DNA from: Allomuricauda sp. M10
GTDB taxonomy: Bacteria > Bacteroidota > Bacteroidia > Flavobacteriales > Flavobacteriaceae
NCBI RefSeq assembly: GCF_020782875.1
Contig: NZ_JAJGBN010000002.1
Coordinates: forward strand, 496,001 to 560,000
Length of the DNA stretch: 64,000 nt
Reading direction: 5' to 3'
Under the pieces are notes generated by a model. That model did not search any database, had not been told where the DNA came from, and was given only the letters and a program-made list of their open reading frames with translations. The position numbers were made by a program, and so were the translations under genes. Of the stretch, positions 26,518 through 35,859 are shown one piece after another; the stretch's first letter is position 1, and each line of letters begins with the position of its first letter.

Positions 26518-27618
26518 ATGGACTTCGATTTCCCCTTAAGAAAAATCATTCACGTGGACATGGATGCCTTTTATGCCTCCGTGGAGCAGCACGACAATCC
26601 CGAACTAAAAGGGAAGCCGATCGCCGTGGGTGGGGGATCAAAGCGCGGAGTAGTTTCCGCCGCCAGTTATGAGGCCCGAAAATTTGGGGTACGCAGTGCC
26701 ATGTCTGGGATGCAGGCCCAACGGAATTGCCCGCAACTCATCTTTGTAAAACCCCGTTTTGATCGGTATAAAGAAATCTCCCTCCAAATCCGAAGCATAT
26801 TTTATGAATACACGGATTTGGTGGAACCCCTTTCGTTGGATGAAGCCTATTTGGACGTAACGGAGAACAAAAAAGGAAATCCGTCCGCCACCTTAATCGC
26901 CAAGGAAATCCGTCAGAAAATTTTGGACAAAACAGGACTGACGGCTTCTGCAGGTATTTCCATCAACAAGTTCATTGCCAAAGTGGCCAGTGATTACAAC
27001 AAACCCAACGGACAAAAAACGGTAAACCCGGAAGAGGTGATCCAATTCTTGGAAGATTTGGACATCCGCAAATTTTACGGGGTGGGAAAAGTGACCGCGG
27101 ACAAAATGTATCGATTGGGAATTTTTACAGGCAAGGACCTAAAACAGAAATCTCTGGAATTTCTGGACGAACATTTTGGCAAGAGTGGCAAGTATTATTA
27201 CCATGTGGTTCGAGGCATCCATTTGAGTGCCGTGAAACCGCATCGTATCCCAAAATCGGTTGGGGCCGAACGGACCTTTTTTGAAAACCTGAGCAGTGAA
27301 ATCTTTATGTTGGAAAAATTGGACCACATTGCCGAGGAACTGGAACGGCGGTTGAAGAAATCCAAAATTGCGGGCAAGACCATCACCCTAAAAATCAAAT
27401 ACAGCGATTTTACCTTGCAGACGCGAAGTAAAACCCTGCCTTATTATATTTCAAGCAAGGACCTCATCTTGGAAACCGCCAAGGAACTACTCTACCAATC
27501 TCCCTTGGAAGAATCGGTGCGGTTATTGGGCATTTCATTGGCGAACCTCAACACCGAAAAAGAAGACGAACCACCCAAAAAGGAATCCGTATTGGTGCAA
27601 TTGAAGTTCGATTTCTAA
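26518..27618 (+). CDS. dinB: DNA polymerase IV, Y-family translesion polymerase
   Basis: A 366-residue Y-family polymerase. The catalytic acidic residues are present in HVDMDAFYASVEQ (about residues 11-23) and SLDEAYLDVT (about 104-113). Thumb, helix-hairpin-helix (FYGVGKVTADKMYRLG) and little-finger regions follow. I begin at the ATG at 26518 because the longer frame runs back into the oppositely oriented CYTH gene. The start lies only four bases after a TAAATTTG hexamer-like box, so the leader may be very short. Confidence 0.95.
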   Translation: MDFDFPLRKIIHVDMDAFYASVEQHDNPELKGKPIAVGGGSKRGVVSAASYEARKFGVRSAMSGMQAQRNCPQLIFVKPRFDRYKEISLQIRSIFYEYTDLVEPLSLDEAYLDVTENKKGNPSATLIAKEIRQKILDKTGLTASAGISINKFIAKVASDYNKPNGQKTVNPEEVIQFLEDLDIRKFYGVGKVTADKMYRLGIFTGKDLKQKSLEFLDEHFGKSGKYYYHVVRGIHLSAVKPHRIPKSVGAERTFFENLSSEIFMLEKLDHIAEELERRLKKSKIAGKTITLKIKYSDFTLQTRSKTLPYYISSKDLILETAKELLYQSPLEESVRLLGISLANLNTEKEDEPPKKESVLVQLKFDF

Positions 27619-27620
27619 TC

Positions 27621-27652
27621 CCAAAAAAAGAAAAACCTCCCAAAGGGAGGTT
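27621..27652 (-). terminator. Terminator after the M16 protease gene
   Basis: Stem AACCTCCC/GGGAGGTT with a three-base loop; on the minus strand it is followed by a T-rich run (TTTCTTTTTTT). It lies between the convergent ends of dinB and the protease gene. Confidence 0.85.
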
Positions 27653-27658
27653 CATCTA

Positions 27659-30439
27659 TTAGTTTTTGATGTCCGATTTTATGGGCTCTACCGTAGGTTT
27701 CAGCATATTGCCATCGGCATCGATTTCTATGATGCTATCGAAACCTAGTTCATCCAGTTTTGAAATGATCTCGGCCCTATCGCCTACCATGAACCAGTTC
27801 ATTTTTTCTGGTTTCACCACTTGGTTGCTCACTTTTCTGATGTCATCCACAGAAAGCGTCCTAACATTCTGGTCGTATTTTTGATAGTAATCGTCTGGCA
27901 GATTATATCTGATCAAATTCCTTACCGAGCTGTTCACGGAACTGTTGGTTTCCCATTGCCCTGGAAGTTTCAACACCTGGTTGGTCTTTACTTTTTCCAA
28001 CTCTTCCTTAGTGGCTGGTCGGGTAGAAGTGAACTCGGAAATTTCCTTGCGTATCTCGGTAACGGATTCAGCCGTTTTATCGGTCTGTACCGGAGCATAT
28101 ACAATGAACGGACGCACTTCTTTGGAACCCATTACAAAACCACCCGCGCCGTAGGACCAGTGCTTGTCTTCCCTCAAATTCATGTTGATACGGGAAGTGA
28201 AATCGCCCCCAAGGATATTGACCATTTGCTCCAAGGCTACCTCGGAAACATCACCATACTTTTCGGTCAAATGTCCGGCCAAGATGACGGATTGCTGGGA
28301 TTCAGGCCTGTTCATCAAATACAGCGTATTCTTGGTGCTGGTCTGTGGCTGGTTGAAAACGATTTTAGGCACATCTCCTTTCTTCCATTTGCCCAAGGTT
28401 TTTTCCAGTTTGGATTTCAATTCGCTCATTTCCACATCACCTGTTACGATGATGGTTGAGTTGTTGGGTTTGAACCAGGTATTGTAAAAATCCACTACAT
28501 CGTTACGTGTCAATTTGGCCACCCCATCCTCATAACCGGTTCCGGTGTAAGGGCTGCTGTAAGGGTGATCATCGCCATACATGTATTTGTTCATGGCACG
28601 CAAGGCCATGGTGATGGGTTGCGACTTTTCCTTTTTTATGTCATTGATCTGTTCGCTTTGCAAACGTTCAAATTCCTTTTCAGGGAAAACAGGATTGAGC
28701 ACCACATCTAAGAACAAATCCAAACTAGCGTCCAAACTGGGTTTTAAAGTAGTCATATAGACATTGGATTCATCTTGACTGGAGAATGTGCTCAAGGAAG
28801 CACCCAACAATTGGAGCTGCGCATTGATTTCCAGTGAAGTTTTATCCTTGGTCCCTTCGTCCATCAGGTTCATGGCCAATTTTGCAGTACCAGGGGTGGA
28901 CAGATAATCGGTTTTGTAACCTGCATCGGTCACCAGGTTGATGACCACCGTGGGAACTCCTTTGCGCTGGGCCAAAACCACATTCAATCCGTTGGACAAT
29001 TGAGTACGCTGCAAATCAGGAAATTTGGAACTCTTCTGTTCCGCAAGGGCCGGCAACTTGCTTCGATCTATGGTAGAAGGTTCAACCGCATACTCTGGGA
29101 ACGGATTACAGATCAATATATGTTTGCCCTTCGTCAACCATTTGGCCGCTGTTTTCTTAAGGTCTTCGGCCGTGGCTTGCTCAATATATTTCAATTGGGT
29201 TTTGTAATACGATGCATCTCCATGATACGTTTCATTGGACGCCAAGATATCAGATACACCTCCGAAACCGCCTATCCGTTCCAATCCTTTGATGAAGTTG
29301 GCAAAATAACTGGCTTTCACTCTTTTTAATTCTTCTTCGGTCGGGCCTTCCTTGATGAACTTATCAATTTCCTCCCAAAGTTCCTGTTCCAATTTAGAGG
29401 CATCTTGCCCTGGTTTTACGTTCAACCACGTAATGAATTCACTGGCAATTTCACTGGAAGATTGAAAGGACACTGCTGCGCTGGCCGATTGGTCCTTGTA
29501 AATAAACTTTTGGTACAACCTTGAATTTTTGCCACTGGTCAAAATAGAAGAGATCAAATCGAAATAAAGATCCTCCTTAGATCCAAATTCGGGAGAGTTC
29601 CACGCGAACAAAACCCTTGTCTCGGGAACCCTGTCTTCATATACCTGGCGCGAATCGTACACTTTATTGGGAATGTTCACCTCTTGTCTTTCCAAGGTAG
29701 GACCAGAGGGAATATCGCCAAAGTAAGCGGTCACTTTTTGAAGAATTTCCTCCGCATTCACATCACCCGCCACGGCAACTACGGCATTGGCAGGTCCGTA
29801 ATACGTTTTGAACCAATCCTGCACGTCTTCCAAGGAAGCGGCGTTCAAATCTTCCATTTCCCCGATTACGGTCCAGGAATACGGGTGACCCTTAGGATAC
29901 ATGGCTTTGGTCAGATAATCCCACTGTTTTCCATAGGGTTGATTTTCGCCCTGTCTTTTTTCATTTTGAACCACTCCCCGTTGCTCGTCCAATCTGGCTT
30001 GGTCAATGGCACCCAACAAGTGTCCCATACGGTCTGATTCCAAGAACAATACTTGGTCCAATGCAGAGACCGGAACATTTTGAAAATAGTTGGTGCGGTC
30101 ACTATTGGTAGTTCCGTTCAAATCGGTTCCCCCAATACTTTCCAAGGCCTGAAAGTAATCCGTGTTGTAGTTTTCACTTCCGTTGAACATTAAATGCTCG
30201 AACAAATGGGCAAAACCACTTTTACCCGGTTTTTCATTTTTGGATCCCACATGGTACCATACGTTCACCGCAGCAATGGGTGCCTTATGGTCTTCATAGA
30301 CCAACAAGGTTAGGCCGTTCTTCAAAGTGTATTTTTTGTATTGGATGTCGATGTCATCCGCTGTGAATTGAAATCCTTGCCCATAGTTCATGGATAAGCA
30401 AAGAAGGCCCAAAATAAAGGCTGAGAGTAGTTTTTTCAT
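27659..30439 (-). CDS. Exported M16-family zinc metalloprotease (double-domain)
   Basis: A 926-residue protein with a signal peptide (about residues 1-20). The N-terminal half has the inverted zinc motif HLFEH (about residues 82-86) with a downstream Glu, and so is the active half. The C-terminal half (about 480-900) is a second M16 fold without HxxEH, as is usual for two-domain pitrilysin-type enzymes. It probably degrades peptides in the periplasm. The next gene upstream is divergent, so it is a single-gene unit with its own terminator. Confidence 0.92.
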   Translation of the reverse strand: MKKLLSAFILGLLCLSMNYGQGFQFTADDIDIQYKKYTLKNGLTLLVYEDHKAPIAAVNVWYHVGSKNEKPGKSGFAHLFEHLMFNGSENYNTDYFQALESIGGTDLNGTTNSDRTNYFQNVPVSALDQVLFLESDRMGHLLGAIDQARLDEQRGVVQNEKRQGENQPYGKQWDYLTKAMYPKGHPYSWTVIGEMEDLNAASLEDVQDWFKTYYGPANAVVAVAGDVNAEEILQKVTAYFGDIPSGPTLERQEVNIPNKVYDSRQVYEDRVPETRVLFAWNSPEFGSKEDLYFDLISSILTSGKNSRLYQKFIYKDQSASAAVSFQSSSEIASEFITWLNVKPGQDASKLEQELWEEIDKFIKEGPTEEELKRVKASYFANFIKGLERIGGFGGVSDILASNETYHGDASYYKTQLKYIEQATAEDLKKTAAKWLTKGKHILICNPFPEYAVEPSTIDRSKLPALAEQKSSKFPDLQRTQLSNGLNVVLAQRKGVPTVVINLVTDAGYKTDYLSTPGTAKLAMNLMDEGTKDKTSLEINAQLQLLGASLSTFSSQDESNVYMTTLKPSLDASLDLFLDVVLNPVFPEKEFERLQSEQINDIKKEKSQPITMALRAMNKYMYGDDHPYSSPYTGTGYEDGVAKLTRNDVVDFYNTWFKPNNSTIIVTGDVEMSELKSKLEKTLGKWKKGDVPKIVFNQPQTSTKNTLYLMNRPESQQSVILAGHLTEKYGDVSEVALEQMVNILGGDFTSRINMNLREDKHWSYGAGGFVMGSKEVRPFIVYAPVQTDKTAESVTEIRKEISEFTSTRPATKEELEKVKTNQVLKLPGQWETNSSVNSSVRNLIRYNLPDDYYQKYDQNVRTLSVDDIRKVSNQVVKPEKMNWFMVGDRAEIISKLDELGFDSIIEIDADGNMLKPTVEPIKSDIKN

Positions 30440-30635
30440 TTGATTGTATTTTAATTATTTGATTGATAAATTGCTCTTGACAAGATAAGAAAATGTTTAC
30501 AATTATCACTATATTAACCACTTAGGGAACGTGGTAAAAATTGAGTATTTTCCATGGCGACAATTGCTTACCAACTTTTATGGTTGTGCTAAGGTTTTGT
30601 TGTCCGACCCGTAATTTCTTGTTTAATTTGTAGTT

Positions 30636-31214
30636 ATGCAACGCCCTGAATTGCACCAACATATCATCACCACTGCAGGTAACCTGTTCTATGCCCAAGG
30701 GTACAACTCTACGGGGATCAATGAAATTATCGATAACTGTGGTATTGCAAAAGCTACCCTATATGGGCATTTTAAATCCAAAGAGGATATTTGTGTGGCC
30801 TATCTTGCACAACGACATGTTGCCTTCATGGATTCCTTAAAAACATATGTGGAACGAAGCAAGGCAGGAAAATATCAGCTGCTGGCCATCTTTGACCTTT
30901 TGCAGGACATGTACCGCGATAAAAACTTTCAAGGGTGTTGGGCACTCAAGACCTTGGGGGAGCTTTCTCCCAATCAGAAGAAGATTTTGGAAGTCATCCA
31001 AAAACAGAAAAAAGAACTGCTCCTATATTTAGGCGAAGTCGTTGGCCGAAATATTTCCAATCTGTCCAAGGCCCAAACCGAAAAAATGTCCGGAGGGCTT
31101 TACCTTCTCTACGAAAGTGCAATAACCGAAAGCCATTTGTTCAAAAACGATTGGCCCATCTACATGGCCAAAAGTATTGCCCCGACTTTTTTTTCCGAAT
31201 TGGAACTGGAATAA
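30636..31214 (+). CDS. TetR/AcrR-family transcriptional regulator
   Basis: A 192-residue regulator with a clear N-terminal helix-turn-helix (YNSTGINEIIDNCGIAKATL, about residues 23-42) and a GHFKSKEDI recognition-helix end. The rest is a helical ligand domain. It is divergent from the M16 gene, with a 196-base gap in which I see no clear promoter or repeat. It ends against a bidirectional terminator shared with the next, convergent gene. Target genes are not evident. Confidence 0.87.
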   Translation: MQRPELHQHIITTAGNLFYAQGYNSTGINEIIDNCGIAKATLYGHFKSKEDICVAYLAQRHVAFMDSLKTYVERSKAGKYQLLAIFDLLQDMYRDKNFQGCWALKTLGELSPNQKKILEVIQKQKKELLLYLGEVVGRNISNLSKAQTEKMSGGLYLLYESAITESHLFKNDWPIYMAKSIAPTFFSELELE

Positions 31215-31248
31215 AAAACCCTTCCATGGCAATGAAAGGGTTTTGTTA
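31213..31248. terminator. Bidirectional terminator between convergent genes
   Basis: Arms AAAACCCTT and AAAGGGTTTT around an 11-base loop, with A-rich and T-rich flanks on both sides. It can end the TetR transcript (plus) and the carboxymuconolactone-decarboxylase-like transcript (minus). Confidence 0.75.
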
Positions 31249-31268
31249 ATTTTAAAATTGTGTAACAC

Positions 31269-31817
31269 TTAGACTTCAACAGCTTCCAAAGGTTGAACTT
31301 CTGGAAAATCAATGGGTGTGCCCACCGTATTGTTGATGTAGTTGGAGATCGTCTTATCGCCCACCAAAACAATGGTATCGATCAAATTTTCCTTGGTCCA
31401 CCCTGCGTTAAAGAAATTTTCCAAAACGCTGGCATCTGCTTTCCCTTGGTTTTCGGTAATGTTCTTGGCCAATTTTGCCAAGGCATCCAATTTGTTGTCA
31501 AAAGAGGCTTTACCGGCCCTCAATTCCAAAATCTGACCTTCGGTATACCCGTTCATTTTACCAATGGCGGTATGGGCGGCCAAACAATATTCACAGTTGT
31601 TCACCTGGCTCACGGCCAAGTTCACCACTTCTTTTTCTTTGGCTTTCAAAGAGGTTTTGGCATTGGCAAAGGTCAGGTAATTGCCCAACGCATTTTCTGA
31701 ATGGGCAAAGGTGGCATACAGGTTGGGAACAAAGCCCAACGCTTTTTGCAAGTTGTCAAAAATGGCCTGATTGGCGGCGCTTACTTCTTCTCTTTTAGGT
31801 ACATTGATTGTGCTCAT
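31269..31817 (-). CDS. Carboxymuconolactone decarboxylase/AhpD-like protein
   Basis: A 182-residue all-helical protein with the redox motif CEYC followed by LAAHTAIG (about residues 74-85). This is the pattern of AhpD-like peroxidase-reducing proteins within the CMD family. A role in peroxide or alkylhydroperoxide defence is more likely than decarboxylation. An AraC regulator and a 51-residue ORF lie upstream on the same strand and may be co-transcribed. Confidence 0.87.
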   Translation of the reverse strand: MSTINVPKREEVSAANQAIFDNLQKALGFVPNLYATFAHSENALGNYLTFANAKTSLKAKEKEVVNLAVSQVNNCEYCLAAHTAIGKMNGYTEGQILELRAGKASFDNKLDALAKLAKNITENQGKADASVLENFFNAGWTKENLIDTIVLVGDKTISNYINNTVGTPIDFPEVQPLEAVEV

Positions 31818-31844
31818 GATGTATGAATTTAATGTTATAATGGA

Positions 31845-32000
31845 TTAATAATTCTGAATGAAGGGTTTCTCGGCATCACAATAAAAATCATGATGGAACT
31901 TTTGCTCACAATGCTCCACTGCGACCAACGGTTGTTGTTGCTTGGGTGAGCTTCTAAAAATTTCGATAAGGTTGAAAATGGGTTTATCGATTGCTTTCAT
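31845..32000 (-). CDS. Small conserved-looking ORF, 51 residues, Cys/His-rich end
   Basis: An ATG at 32000 opens a 51-codon frame ending in TAA, 27 bases before the CMD-like gene and on its strand. The product begins MKAIDKPIFNLIEIFR and has a C-terminal half with Cys, His, His, Cys (EHCEQKFHHDFYC, about residues 29-41), which could bind a metal. It lies 92 bases after the AraC gene. Codon use looks like the neighbours. I do not recognise a family; the reading is a prediction from frame, spacing and composition. Confidence 0.5.
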   Translation of the reverse strand: MKAIDKPIFNLIEIFRSSPKQQQPLVAVEHCEQKFHHDFYCDAEKPFIQNY

Positions 32001-32092
32001 CTTTTACCTGTTTTTAAATTACAAGGCAAAGATGCGGCGATAAGGGAGGTAAGGGTTAGGAGGGATTTCCCGTTGACTTGTTCAACTTTCCC

Positions 32093-32941
32093 TTAGGCAA
32101 CAAAAACAAGGCTTTCCCTATATTCCGAGGGCGTCATTTGGGTCATCTTCTTGAAAAATCTGCTGAAATGGGCAGCATCATTGAACCCAAGGTCGAAAGC
32201 GATTTCCTGGTTTTGTTTGTCGGTATAATTTATGAGCCGCTTGGATTCCAAGGCAATCCGGTCCAAAATAATCTGTTGGGGCGATCTTTGGTTGTAGATG
32301 GAAAATAGGTTGGAAAGTGTTTTGGGGGATTTGAAGAGCATTTCGGCATAATCACTTACCCTTCTCTTGGTCTTGTAATGCAGGTCTACCAAATAATTGA
32401 ACTTTCTGATGATGTCGATTTGGTCGTTATCCAGCGTTTTAACGATCAATTGTTCCTTGGCCAATCGGGTGCTCAGGATGATCATTCGCTTTAGCAACAT
32501 TTGGAGCATGTCCCCTTGGATGTTGTCCGGGGTGGAAAACTCTTCCACAAACATGTCGTACAATAAATTGTACTTGTTCAATTGATCTTCTGAAATGGTA
32601 ACGATGGGAAGGTCTTGGGTGCCAAAGAACAAAATACCGTTGCAAGACACTTCGCTATCATGGTCGAATATGCAGTAAAACTCCCTATTGAAAAGAATGG
32701 CCGCCAATGGCAGTTCAGCATTTTCAAGGGATACGTGCTGCAAATTGGTAACGGTCATCAACTGATTGGGCAAGAGTTTCACCGTCATGCCATCAACTAA
32801 CAGTGCAACGGGGTCGCAATTTCTATTCCATAAAAATTTGATGGTATTGGACGTATCCGAAAATCGATATTCGTCTCTTTTGAAGTCACTTGTCAGACCC
32901 AACAGTGCTCCCAATCTAGGGTCATTGTATTCGTATTTCAT
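32093..32941 (-). CDS. AraC-family transcriptional regulator
   Basis: A 282-residue protein with an N-terminal sensor-like domain and a C-terminal pair of helix-turn-helices. The second helix is seen in IAFDLGFNDAAHFSRFFKKM (about residues 245-264), the hallmark of AraC proteins. I use the ATG at 32941; a TTG at 33004 could add 21 residues. It precedes the small ORF and CMD-like gene on the same strand, so local control of these is likely. Confidence 0.87.
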   Translation of the reverse strand: MKYEYNDPRLGALLGLTSDFKRDEYRFSDTSNTIKFLWNRNCDPVALLVDGMTVKLLPNQLMTVTNLQHVSLENAELPLAAILFNREFYCIFDHDSEVSCNGILFFGTQDLPIVTISEDQLNKYNLLYDMFVEEFSTPDNIQGDMLQMLLKRMIILSTRLAKEQLIVKTLDNDQIDIIRKFNYLVDLHYKTKRRVSDYAEMLFKSPKTLSNLFSIYNQRSPQQIILDRIALESKRLINYTDKQNQEIAFDLGFNDAAHFSRFFKKMTQMTPSEYRESLVFVA

Positions 32942-33027
32942 GAATTTCAGGTTGATTTCCGTGTAGCTATATGCCAACTTAAAATCAGTCTTTTCCGACC
33001 ACAAAAACTTACAGTTTTTAAATAGAA

Positions 33028-33067
33028 TCCAAAAAGAAACCCCTTGTTACCAAGTGCAACAAGGGGT
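33028..33067 (-). terminator. Terminator after pyk
   Basis: Perfect 10-bp stem ACCCCTTGTT/AACAAGGGGT with a 9-base loop; read on the minus strand it is followed by TTCTTTTT. It lies 24 bases past the pyk stop codon. Confidence 0.9.
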
Positions 33068-33091
33068 CCATCATATCTTGAAGAGCTTATT

Positions 33092-34534
33092 TTAGAAACT
33101 ACAGCTCTCTATTTCGGTTACACGTAGCGTGTTCACCATACCTTTATCCTTGATCGGCATGGCGGCAAGGCTGACCAGCATATCCCCAACATCCAAAAAC
33201 CCTTGTTGGCAGGCAATTTTGTTCACGTCCTCTATGGTTTGGTCGGTAGATACAAACTTGTCATAATAGAAAGCCTTTACCCCCCACAAAAGGTTCAATT
33301 GGGTCAAGATCCTACGGTTGGATGTAAACACCAAAATATGGGCACTCGGTCTCCATGCAGAAATCTGGAAGGCGGTGTATCCACTGTTGGTAAGGGTAGA
33401 AATGGCCTTGGCTTCAATATCGTTGGCCATCAGAGCGGCATGGTAACACACCGACTTGGTAATGTACCTTTTGGTTCTGATGCTTGGTGGAGTCTGTGGC
33501 ACTTTGATCAGGCTGGATCCTTCCACGTTCATACAGATGCTTGCCATTTTTTCAATTACCTGAACTGGATAGTTCCCTACAGATGTTTCACCGGAAAGCA
33601 TCACGGCATCGGCACCGTCCATTACAGAGTTGGCCACGTCGTTCACCTCGGCCCGGGTCGGGGTCAAACTGGTAATCATGGTCTCCATCATTTGGGTGGC
33701 AATTATTACGGGAATCCTTGCCTTTTTGGCACGTAGCACCAGTTTCTTTTGAATCAATGGTACCTCATGTGCGGGCACCTCAACACCCAAATCTCCACGG
33801 GCCACCATCAAACCGTCACAATAAGTTACGATTTGATCGATATTTTCAACTGCCTCTGGCTTTTCAATCTTGGCAACGATCGGAATTTTATGATCGGAAT
33901 GTTCCTTGATCAATTCCTGAAGGTCTATAAGATCTTGGCTGTGGCGTACAAAGGAAAGGGCCATCCAATCCACTTTTTGACCGCATGCAAAAATGGCATC
34001 CTTGATGTCTTTTTTGGTCAATGCTGGAAGGGAAATATTGGTATTGGGAAGGTTTACCCCTTTTTTTGATTTTAGCGGACCGCCTTGGATCACAGTAGTT
34101 TTTACTTCGTCTTCCCCATTGGTGGACTTTACCTCGAATATCAGTTTACCATCATCCAAAAGGATGCGTTCCCCTGGCTTTACATCCTTGGGAAAGTTCT
34201 GATAGTTCATGTAAACACGTTGGGCAGTACCTTCAAAAGGCTCCCCGGTTACAAAGGTCACTTCATCACCAGGTTCTACAATGGCTTCACCCCCCATGAC
34301 CCCAACTCGGAGTTTAGGACCTTGCAAATCGGCAAGGATAGCCGTATTTACACCCAACTCCTCATTTAATTCCCTTATCATTTTTATGCGTTCGGCAACA
34401 TCTTCGTAAGCGGCATGGGAAAAGTTGATCCTGAATACATCGACTCCAGCCTCGATCATCGCCTTCAAGGTTTCTTTCTTACTGGTAGCCGGTCCCAATG
34501 TTGCTACAATTTTTGTCTTCTTTCTAGTTGGCAT
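33092..34534 (-). CDS. pyk: Pyruvate kinase
   Basis: A 480-residue glycolytic enzyme making pyruvate and ATP from phosphoenolpyruvate and ADP. The N-terminal TKIVATLGPATS (about residues 7-18), the catalytic KIEKPEAVENIDQI region (about 222-235) and the metal-site region ARGDLGVEVP (about 246-255) are all present. An allosteric C-terminal domain follows. It lies two bases after the IPExxxVDY gene, so the two are co-transcribed. Confidence 0.97.
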   Translation of the reverse strand: MPTRKKTKIVATLGPATSKKETLKAMIEAGVDVFRINFSHAAYEDVAERIKMIRELNEELGVNTAILADLQGPKLRVGVMGGEAIVEPGDEVTFVTGEPFEGTAQRVYMNYQNFPKDVKPGERILLDDGKLIFEVKSTNGEDEVKTTVIQGGPLKSKKGVNLPNTNISLPALTKKDIKDAIFACGQKVDWMALSFVRHSQDLIDLQELIKEHSDHKIPIVAKIEKPEAVENIDQIVTYCDGLMVARGDLGVEVPAHEVPLIQKKLVLRAKKARIPVIIATQMMETMITSLTPTRAEVNDVANSVMDGADAVMLSGETSVGNYPVQVIEKMASICMNVEGSSLIKVPQTPPSIRTKRYITKSVCYHAALMANDIEAKAISTLTNSGYTAFQISAWRPSAHILVFTSNRRILTQLNLLWGVKAFYYDKFVSTDQTIEDVNKIACQQGFLDVGDMLVSLAAMPIKDKGMVNTLRVTEIESCSF

Positions 34535-34536
34535 TG

Positions 34537-35001
34537 TTAAAAGATTAAATTTCTTTTTGATTTTAAGGTTTCCGTGTCCAAAGCATATGCTGTTATGACC
34601 TTCGATATCTTGTTGATAGCTTTGATTTTTTGTGCCAGTACATCTTCTTCGGCCGCATCCACCTTTAAAAAATAGTCCACTTCCTTGTGTTCTTTGATCA
34701 GGTGATCCGTTCTTGTTGAAACATCGTTCCCGAACAATCCTTCCGAAGGAATGATTGCCTCCACCTCACATTTGTTAGAGATCAGGGTCCAATACATATG
34801 GTTGAGCTCATCGTCCCAATCGAACACGGAATAGGATTGGCTCTGTTCCAAATGAAGGTCGTTCTTCATCCTTTTCAAATACAATCCGCAATTGGAATTT
34901 ATGGCATAGGTAATGGCATAATCTTCCAAATTACTGTGTATGGCGATGAGCTGAAAGCTGTCATCGAAAAAGTCGGCCGATATCTTGTGTGTTGTCAACA
35001 T
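34537..35001 (-). CDS. IPExxxVDY-family protein
   Basis: A 154-residue protein of a Bacteroidota family named for its motif. Here the motif reads IKEHKEVDYFLKV (about residues 103-115), with Lys in place of the family Pro. It sits between rnc and pyk, its usual place in this family of bacteria. No enzymatic motif is visible and no function is known. The constant neighbourhood suggests a link to RNA or growth control, by position only. Confidence 0.8.
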   Translation of the reverse strand: MLTTHKISADFFDDSFQLIAIHSNLEDYAITYAINSNCGLYLKRMKNDLHLEQSQSYSVFDWDDELNHMYWTLISNKCEVEAIIPSEGLFGNDVSTRTDHLIKEHKEVDYFLKVDAAEEDVLAQKIKAINKISKVITAYALDTETLKSKRNLIF

Positions 35002-35112
35002 GCCTTAACACGAGCTGTAAATATACTCTTAATCCGATTCAATGCCTAGTTATTACAAAACAATACACTTGTAAAACCAACGAAAACGATTGAATTTGAT
35101 AATGATTTCAAG

Positions 35113-35850
35113 TTAGGAATTTTCCATCTTGTTCTGCAATGCAAAATAGGCGCGCTTGGATGCCTTTTCCTCTGCCTTCTTTTTTGAGGTTGCCCTGGCT
35201 TTGGCCATAATACGGTCTCCAATGGTAAGTTTTACGGCAAAATGTTTGAGTTCATCATTGCCGGTATCCTCATAAACAAGATAGTTGAAGGGCTTTTTCT
35301 GCTTTTGGCACCATTCGATTACCAAGCTCTTGTAGCTGATGACCTTACCTTCCAGTTGTTCAATGTCCACATAGGGTTCAATGACACGGTCATGGATAAA
35401 TTTTTCGCAGTATTTGTACCCGCGATCAAGATAGATGGCGCCGATCAACGCCTCAAAGACATTACCATGGATGTTTTCCCCAAAATGGGACTTTGGAATC
35501 CTGCTTTCCACATATTTGAGCAGCCCCAGGTCTTTCCCAAGTTCGTTCAGGTGTTTACGGCTCACCACTTTGGAGCGCATTTTGGTAAGATAGCCCTCAT
35601 CCCCTTCCGGAACCTCGTTGTAGAGGTGCCTGGATATGATGGTCCCCAACATGGAATCGCCCAAGAATTCCAATCGCTCATAGTTCATAGGGTTTCCGCT
35701 GGAATCCTTTTGGTTCATGGAGCGATGTAGAAAGGCTTTCTTGTAGATGTCTATACTCTTCGGCTTAAAGCCCAGAATCCTTTTCATTCCCAAAAAAAAA
35801 TCCCCATCCGAGTTGGGATGGGAATTGAATATTTTGGAGGTGAGTTTCAT
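35113..35850 (-). CDS. rnc: Ribonuclease III
   Basis: A 245-residue double-strand RNA endonuclease. The signature ERLEFLGDSMLG (about residues 59-70) supplies catalytic acidic residues, and a C-terminal dsRNA-binding domain covers about residues 168-242. It lies nine bases after fabF on the same strand. The first 25 codons contain a terminator-like hairpin and a T9 run (see separate entry), which is unusual for coding sequence. Confidence 0.95.
   Translation of the reverse strand: MKLTSKIFNSHPNSDGDFFLGMKRILGFKPKSIDIYKKAFLHRSMNQKDSSGNPMNYERLEFLGDSMLGTIISRHLYNEVPEGDEGYLTKMRSKVVSRKHLNELGKDLGLLKYVESRIPKSHFGENIHGNVFEALIGAIYLDRGYKYCEKFIHDRVIEPYVDIEQLEGKVISYKSLVIEWCQKQKKPFNYLVYEDTGNDELKHFAVKLTIGDRIMAKARATSKKKAEEKASKRAYFALQNKMENS
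35792..35823 (-). promoter_or_regulatory. Terminator-like hairpin with T9 tract inside the rnc start region
   Basis: On the minus strand CCCATCC and GGATGGG form a 7-bp stem with a 6-base loop, followed after GA by nine T residues. It covers codons 10-20 of rnc (SHPNSDGDFFLG). The geometry is that of an intrinsic terminator, placed 30 bases into the gene. It could attenuate read-through from fabF or cause slippage at the T9 run. Confidence 0.5.
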
Positions 35851-35859
35851 GTTACAAAA

